Assembly (NCBI GenBank): GCA_000469685.2
Contig: LS997564.1
Location: forward strand, 30,036,959-30,100,958
DNA: 64,000 nt
From: Haemonchus contortus
Taxonomy: Eukaryota > Nematoda > Chromadorea > Rhabditida > Trichostrongylidae
Reading direction: 5' to 3'
This document shows, piece by piece, positions 57,768 to 64,000 of this stretch (within the stretch, counting starts at the first letter, position 1; each line of letters begins with the position of its first letter). The notes beneath the pieces are model-generated. The model ran no database searches and was not told the DNA's origin. It worked only from the letters and a program-made list of their open reading frames with translations. The translations under genes were made by a program, and so were the position numbers.

Positions 57768-59058
57768 GAAAAGTATAGGACGCGCCGTTCGGCGCTTGCT
57801 GGCACCCTGCCAATGGGTATTTTCAGAATCTTGTTGGGCTTTTAGAAAGCTTGGGTTTTGTACAAGAATCCATATAAGTCATTCGAATGACCGTTCGCCC
57901 GAACAGTCGCTACGAAAGTTTCTGCGCATCGACCCACTATCAAGAAGCTGCTCAGAGAAGGTTTCACGAGCTGCGACATTGCGAAACGACTCGGTGTTCC
58001 CTCTCCAACCGTACGGAATGTTGCCTCTGCTCTCAGGAATCGAGGACGAGCCTCTGCGATGCCAAAAAGGGGACGACCGAGAACAGTGAACACACCGAAG
58101 ATTCGTGACACCACCAGGAAGAGGATCACCCGCAACCATGGAGTCAACATGAATCGGATTGCTTCGGACCTCAACATCAACCGTCAAACCATTCAGAAAA
58201 TTGCGAAACGCGACCTCAAGCTGAACAATTATCGGCTCCATCGAGGACAATTTCATTCAGAGCAGTCCAAGCAAAGTCGACTGATAAAATGCAAAAAACT
58301 TTTTTGAGAGCTCAGTGCACGCCGCATCTCTGACGTGATCTGGACCGATGGGAAAATTTTCACCGCAGAACACTATCCAATCCGTACAAACCAGAGAAAG
58401 TTGTTGTCAAAAGCTGACACCAGGTCCCCAGAACGTAGCCTTGTGCACAACAGGCTACCTTCCAAAAGTGTGATGGTTTTGGCCGGGATGACATCAGAAA
58501 GCAAAATACCTTTGGTCTTCACCGACAGAAATGTTAAAAATGAGCTCCGAGGTCCACCAAAAGGTATTTTTAATGGACGCTCTGCTACCCTGGGTCACTG
58601 AACACTTTCGTAACCGATCATTCGTCCATCAGCAAGATTGGGCCTCTCCTTATGCCTCGAAGTTGACAAAAGCCGTACTGGACGCGCACTTCCTCGGTTA
58701 CTGAGGTAAAGACATCTGACCTTCCTCTCCGCCAGATCTCAATTCAATGGACTGTCTGTATGGGAGTACTTGAAGAGCGAAATCGCAGGACGCTCCTACC
58801 GCATGTTTGACGCTCAGCAGTTGGTGCTTCAGAAGGCGTGGGACGATATCGACGTCGACTACCTGCGGCGTACGGTCGATTCAGTCATTGAGAGTCTGAA
58901 GGCCTGTGTAAGAGCAAAAGGATCGAACTTTGAACACCTGCCGTCCTAAATGATCTTGTAGTTCTACTCTATTCCTCATTAAGCTTATTTGTCTCTCTGG
59001 TCTCTATCTTTGAAGTTACGCTTACAAATGCGGCGTCCTATACTTTTCAGCCACCCTG
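57768..59058 (+). mobile_element. maT/Tc1-like DNA transposon (1291 bases)
   Basis: Perfect ends CAGGGTGGCTGAAAAGTATA and its reverse complement, flanked by TA on both sides (57766-57767, 59059-59060). It encodes one decayed transposase. Confidence 0.9.
57891..58949 (+). pseudogene. maT/Tc1-like transposase
   Basis: The N-terminus has a paired-type helix-turn-helix (TIKKLLREGFTSCDIAKRLG, then PSPTVRNV) and the GRPRTV hook. A second DNA-binding helix region follows (ITRNHGVNMNRIASDLNI, then RQTIQKIAKRDL). A single TGA stop at 58305 precedes the catalytic domain: WTDGK (first aspartate), VMVLAGMTSESKIPL, then HQQDWASPY (second) and PPDLNSMD (third). The spacing of the last two, about 37 residues when read through shifts, suggests the DD37D maT type. 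The C-terminus is SLKACVRAKGSNFEHLPS. At least one stop and two shifts; inactive. Confidence 0.75.
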
Positions 59059-59105
59059 TACATCCTTTCCTTGGGGGTTACGGTTTGACCACTATCACCT
59101 ATCTA

Positions 59106-60385
59106 TTAGGTGTTTCAGAAAGTTCTGTCGTTTTTGGATGGTCTACTTTCAGACGCTCTTTTCTAAGTTATTTTTTGTTGTTCTGCTGTAGTATAGTATA
59201 CCATTTGGAAGCGCATTCCTCGCTCATTCTGCATATTGTATCAGCTTTGCCTCATAGTGGCCTCCTAGCTTTTGCAGAAACCTGGAAACAACATGAACAA
59301 ACGACAGGTTCACACCATCTTCCTTTTTCAATCCAAACTAGGCAGGAATGCGGCGGACACGGCTCAAGATATCAACATAACGTTTGGTCCTGGAACAACA
59401 AATGAACGTACTGCACAGCGATGGTTCAGGAAATTCCGTAACGGCGACGAGAGGCTCGAAGACGATACTCGTGGAGGTAGGCCATCGGATGTTGATAACG
59501 ATGAATTGAAAGCAATGGTCGAAGCGAATCCTCGTATGATCGTGAGGGATATCTCTTCTGGACTGAGTGTATCGATTGGAACGGTTTCCAGCCATATGCG
59601 ATAGATTGGGAAGTCGAAGAAGCTCGATAAGTGGGTGCCGCATGAATTGAGTGACGAGCAAAAGAACCGTCGTTTTGAGATCTCGTCTGCTCTCCTTCTC
59701 CCCAACAAAAACGACCCTCTTTTGGATCGTATTGTAACTTATGGCGAGAAGTGGATCCTACACGACAATCGGTGACGTTCTGGGCAGTGGACAACTGTCA
59801 AGCTCCGGAACATTTTCCGAAGTTGAAACAGCAGTCAAAGAAGGTGATGGTGGTAGTTTGGTGGTCAGCGGCTGGTTTAATTCATCACAGCTTTTTGGAT
59901 CCGGGCGAAACCATCACGGCTGAAAGATACTGCCAGGATATCGACGAAATGCACCGGAAGCTGCAGCTCATGAGCCCTGGATTGGTGGAGAGGAAGGGGC
60001 CGGTCCTTCTCCACGACAACGCACGCCCGTATGTCGCACAGACCACCCTGAAGAAGCTGAACGAGCTAGGCTACGAAACTATGCCACAGCCAGCGTACTC
60101 ATCTGACCTCGCTCCAACCGACTACCAAGTTTTCAAGCATCTCGACAACTTCCTCCGAGAGAAACGCTTCAACAATCGACACGATGTCGAATCGACCTTC
60201 CTCGAATTCATCGCTTCTAGATCTTCGCAGTTCTATGCAACCGGGATAGGCGAACTTGTTCCTTGTTGGCAAAAGTCTGTGGATAACAATGGTCCTTATT
60301 TCGATTAATAAGGTTTTGTTTGAGCTGAGATATGTGCATTGAAAGTTAAGCGTGGAAAAACGACAGAACTTTCTGAAACACCTAA
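59106..60385 (+). mobile_element. Hsmar1/bandit-like mariner (1280 bases)
   Basis: Terminal inverted repeats of about 30 bases beginning TTAGGTGTTTCAGAAAGTTC at 59106 and matching at 60385, with TA duplications (59104-59105, 60386-60387). Full length and nearly intact, only 45 bases after the preceding element. Confidence 0.92.
59293..60308 (+). pseudogene. Hsmar1-like mariner transposase
   Basis: Colinear over its whole length (about 340 residues) with the cecropia/Hsmar1 subfamily, the source of human SETMAR. N-terminal helix-turn-helix: AADTAQDINITFGPGT, TAQRWFRKFRNGDE, GRPSDVDND. Linker: KKLDKWVPHEL. Catalytic part: the first site reads TYGEKWIL where the family has an aspartate, the second aspartate is in LLHDNARPY, and the third in LAPTDY. 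Two stops (TAG at 59602, TGA near 59773), both at codons expected to start with C, and one frameshift near 59795 break it. It would have been a cut-and-paste transposase. A similar element, bandit, is known from the dog hookworm. Confidence 0.9.
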
Positions 60386-60596
60386 TATGTAGGCACCCTT
60401 TCAGTGAAGTTATCCGTATTTTGTGCCGTTCACTCCGATCTAGCCACTGTAATGAACTTCGATGACCCTAATTTGGCCCAATGGATCTTACCTCTCATTC
60501 AAATACTGTTTGTATGGAAAATTTACAGGCAGATTGGTTGGCCACGAGATTTCGGCGTATAGTCTTAAAAAGGCTGAACTGCGAATAGTCTACTAA

Positions 60597-60758
60597 ATGA
60601 GCCGTCGAGGCTCGCGTACTAACAACGATCAGGACGTGAGCCTCGACGAGAAGGAAGGAGAATGGGATGGAAGTAATCGAAACCATGACGTCGCACTTGC
60701 TCAGCTCAGGATAGAGGGGTCCTTACGCGACTGCCGTCTGCTGGTCTCCGAAAAGTAG
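60597..60758 (+). pseudogene. Possible extra BTB-Kelch first exon
   Basis: Fifty-three codons from an ATG, ending in HDVALAQLRIEGSLRDCRLLVSEK and a stop. The end resembles the N-terminal BTB part of the exon at 61427 ([23 protein letters not shown]). The splice donor position reads AAGTAG, so a true donor is doubtful. It may be a decayed paralogous first exon of the Kelch gene just downstream. Confidence 0.4.
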
Positions 60759-60759
60759 T

Positions 60760-61426
60760 GGAGTAACAACAGACTGTACCCACCGCACTGAACCCCCTAG
60801 AAGTAGGTATTTCATCACAAGTGCAGTACATACAGTAAGTCGTCTAGAAATCATCTGACACGGGCCGCTGCGCAACCTCTCCAATCAATACATGCCCTCG
60901 CGTTTCCTATATCTGCATTTTTATTCCAGTCTGGTACCCATTCTGTAGCAGTGATCTTGACGTTCCTGCTATTCTACGACCAGCAAAGGTCAGTCATAGG
61001 GTTCGACAGTCGGCCTAGTACTCACTGAACTCTTCTTCGTACTGAACATTGCAGGTAAGATCTCTTCTGGAACACATTACGACCTCTATTAATGAATCCA
61101 AGAAGACCACTTTGCCGCGTTAATATCTTTATCCTTTTAGCGTTAAATAACTCGACTTCACAACTTTCTAGCTGTTAGAGAACATTGTGAGATCAGCAGG
61201 AATTGCATGAAGCGTGGTAATGTCGGGCTCACTTCTGGGAATCAGTGATGTGGAAGAAATTTACGAATTCGAGGTAAAGAAAGTAGATATTCACCTAATC
61301 TTGGTATTTCGATCAAAGCACTGAAGCTTGGGTATACATAAATGACAATCTCATCCCTCACCCCCCGGCCGTTTCGGGAAAGAGGCTGTCATCGGAAGCT
61401 TGGAGTAGAGAAAACAATCCATTCCC
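60760..61426. other. No gene recognised between BTB exons
   Basis: A short open segment near 61230-61275 (SLLGISDVEEIYEFE) ends at a GTAAAG donor-like site but has no family match. Otherwise nothing seen. Confidence 0.4.
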
Positions 61427-63040
61427 ATGTCTTTAGCCTATCCTGAAAGGTTGTCAAAGTTTTCCAAAGGCGCCAGTCCACCTTCATCTGTCTTTTCTTC
61501 TCGCCAAAATCCACTTGTTCAGAGCGAAGCCCACCATCACTCATTGGTCACCAAGCTCGCAGAATTACGTGATGACTCCCGCTTTCGTGATGTGACGCTG
61601 GTCGCTGAGGTAGGCACCGAAATGTGATGAACGAGTGTACCACAGTGCTAGATTTTCCAGGGAATACGAATCAATGCCCATCGAGTTGTCCTCGCTGCCT
61701 ATTCAGACTACTTTAAGGCTATGTTCACCAGTGAAATGCGCGAATGTCGGCAGCGTGCGTTCATTACTTGTAATATGTGTTGTTGGGAGAGTTCTTCCGA
61801 TTTTTCTTCCAGACAAAATAGAAATGTTCGATGTCGAAGCCTCAGCGCTTGATGCTCTGATCAATTTCTGCTATGAGGGCGAAATACAAATTGACGGCAT
61901 AAATGTTCCGAGCATACTGCACGCGGCTTGCCTACTTCAGTTGAACGAAGTCAAGGTCAGCTTTTTAATGCCTACACGAGTTCACTGTGTTCAGAAGCTT
62001 CATGAAAAGATTACACTTATTTTGCTGAATGCTTAGGAAGCCTGCTGTGTGTTATTGGAGAGGCTGTTGCGACCGTCGAATTGCCTGACAATTCGAGCCC
62101 TTGTCGACAATCACTCATGCTATGAGCTTGTTTATTATATTGATGACTATATTTTGAAGAATTTCCAGGTGGCTGCTTCCTTTCCGAAGACTGTTGGATG
62201 GCATATCCATTGCTTTTCTCCTTCAGGAGCTTATTGGCACTGAAGAGTTTCATCAGCTTTCAATAAATCAAAAGGTCCAGCTACTATCGAACGATGAGCT
62301 TGTTGTAACTTCTGAAGACCAGGTAATATGTCAAGTTAAAGGAAATGCCCTGTTCTTATTCGGTGAGTTATCGACAAGAATGACTCCAGGTTTTCACTGC
62401 AGTACTCCAGTGGGTTGAGTTCGACTCGTCATACCGAAAGCAATTGCTTCCGAAGGTAGGGCATTGAGCTCCCTCATATATTAGCTTCTTCCCAACGTTT
62501 GCAGCTGTTGGAGCACGTACGACTTCCTCTTTGTGGGCCGGAGTTTCTTGTCAATACAGTAAGTAAGAATGCGCTTGTGATGGCCGATGTCACCTGTCAC
62601 AATCTGGTCGACCAAGCGAAGGTTAGACTCATTCCCCGGTAACCTACCCGCAGTAGATCTGCTCCTCAAAATTTGACAATCTCGTTTCTGAAAATGTTTG
62701 AAGTTTCAGAACGACCTCATTCTTCAATTCTCTAGACTCGAATGTCCCCAGGCGAAAGGGAGGAGCCCTCGAGCATGTGGATTTGTTGCTGGAGCAATCT
62801 ATGTTGGTGGGGCTTAACAAAGTTTTCGTGGATTTTTTTGTCCCAGTGCGCGAAGTCAGAAATCTAACTGGGTCTTTTTCACCGCAGCGGCTTCCATATT
62901 GGCTTTTTCTTGCTATTCGCTTCTGTTGAGTGGTACCAGTTAATACTATTATTTAAAAATGTGCAGCTTCAGTGGGTGGAATGGACGAGAGGAGTGTCGA
63001 ATGCCTGGATCCTGGAAGCATTGACCGAGTATGGCAGTAC
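61427..63040 (+). CDS. KLHL20/diablo-like BTB-BACK-Kelch protein, 5' part
   Basis: Hand-called exons: 61427-61609, 61661-61754, 61813-61955, 62037-62168, 62227-62362, 62403-62455, 62505-62621, 62752-62806, 62973-63040. They total 981 bases, 327 codons, with no stop. [31 protein letters not shown], then [14 protein letters not shown] and [44 protein letters not shown], then [33 protein letters not shown] and [10 protein letters not shown]. Kelch start: [13 protein letters not shown] and [17 protein letters not shown] would bind cullin-3 and Kelch the substrate. Further blades are not found before 64000, so the gene is either cut by the window or truncated. The fifth exon carries about 11 residues absent from KLHL20, so that splice is the least certain. 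Confidence 0.7.
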
Positions 63041-64000
63041 GTAGGGTAATCTGCTTTCCCGAAATCCGTTTTCTTCTAATGCTACCTTAGTCGTTCTTAA
63101 GTTAGGATGAGTTCCGGTTGGTATTTCACTAGAGGTGAGGTCAGTCAAAGGTTCCCTTTTGATGAAATCTCAGAAAGCAAGCAAGAAGAAGAGAAGCAAG
63201 AAGCAAGAAGACACATGCCAGACGGCCTGTAGGCAGTCATTGGAGCCCATTCTTCCGAAACTCGGAGTCTACAGTACTCGCTGTAGGGACTCCCAAATTC
63301 ACGCGTCTACCGTCAGCTCGCCTATTTTTATTTTCTCCATAAGTTTGTTTAGAGAGGAGTATTCCAGAAGTTGAAGACACGCTTGAACTCAGCTCTTGAG
63401 CTCTATAAACTGATACCCTAAAGTATCAGAAATGATTAATTTTGGATTGCGCCATGCACTTGAGTCACATCCGAAAAGTAATTATATGCACATAAGGTGC
63501 ACGCTTTCGTGCTTGTGGGGGCTGATTGTTCTCTGAGGATTAATTGTCCGGACTTCGCTTTAGAGTGCGTGACGTACTAGATTTTACCCAGTACAATGCA
63601 AAAATGATTGACTGGTTATGTTCACTCTCCTTCGCTCACTTCTAATGTGGGGGCTGTCGACGGCTGCATCTACAGTCTATACCCTCAGCACTCCTTGCAG
63701 ATTCCATTGAGAATATGACATCAATTTACAACAAATCAGCTACCTTCTTGTGGAGCTCGAAGAGCTGAGTTCAACGGTAGCTTCATTTCCTGGAATACTC
63801 TGCGCAATCGACTTATGGAGAGAAGACGAAAAAGACGCGAGCTAGTGGTATTCGGTGAGTTTGCGAGTTCTTATGGCCAGTACTGTTACTTATTGCGAGG
63901 TTTTTCCAATTAAGTGAATGTAATCTCCTTGAAACCAGTTGCAGAGGCAGTAAGGTTGTTGTAAAGTATGAAAACAGTGTTTTCTCAATGTAGCTCTTCA
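63041..64000. other. No further Kelch exon recognised
   Basis: Contains a low-complexity AAGCAAGAAG tract (63170-63215). An open segment near 63750-63855 (FISWNTLRNRLMERRRKRREL) precedes a GTGAGT donor and could be an exon of an unknown gene. Nothing firm. Confidence 0.35.

Overview
The window is nuclear DNA of a clade V (strongylid) nematode, most likely a hookworm or close relative. The grounds are short introns ending in TTTCAG, expanded receptor-L-domain genes of the kind nematodes call irld, RTE and CR1-type LINEs, and an Hsmar1-like mariner of the sort described from Ancylostoma as bandit. Species is inference. No tRNA, rRNA, CRISPR array or viral gene was found.

Layout. 1-5400: a near-perfect 4.5 kb palindrome built on fragments of a KLHL20-like Kelch gene, each arm carrying a Penelope-like GIY-YIG fragment and running into a piggyBac-like element. 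5800-17950: on the minus strand, a 23-exon gene for a secreted protein made of 11 tandem receptor L-domain units (copy 1; one frameshift and no start codon at the expected place). 17950-26200: RTE endonuclease fragment, Kelch fragment, fold-back elements and a broken BTB/BACK/Kelch gene. 26415-30649: a nearly intact CR1-like LINE inserted in that Kelch locus, whose last exons follow at 30.8-31.3 kb. 32-34 kb: fold-back and Tc1/mariner-type elements. 34600-48100: copy 2 of the L-domain gene, with an uninterrupted frame of 1603 codons. 50160-53263: a decayed CR1-like LINE. 54.3-57.6 kb: another Kelch 3' fragment with MITEs. 57768-60385: two DNA transposons (maT-like and Hsmar1-like mariner). 60.6-63.0 kb: BTB-Kelch exons on the plus strand, including a clean 9-exon BTB-BACK-Kelch frame that may continue beyond the window.

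The order Kelch / L-domain gene / Kelch fragments / L-domain gene / Kelch fragments suggests a roughly 29 kb segmental duplication of an L-domain plus Kelch neighbourhood, later filled with transposons. The two gene types need not work together. The L-domain protein is predicted to be extracellular and, by analogy with C. elegans L-domain proteins, could bind EGF- or insulin-type ligands. The KLHL protein would be an intracellular substrate adaptor for a cullin-3 ubiquitin ligase.
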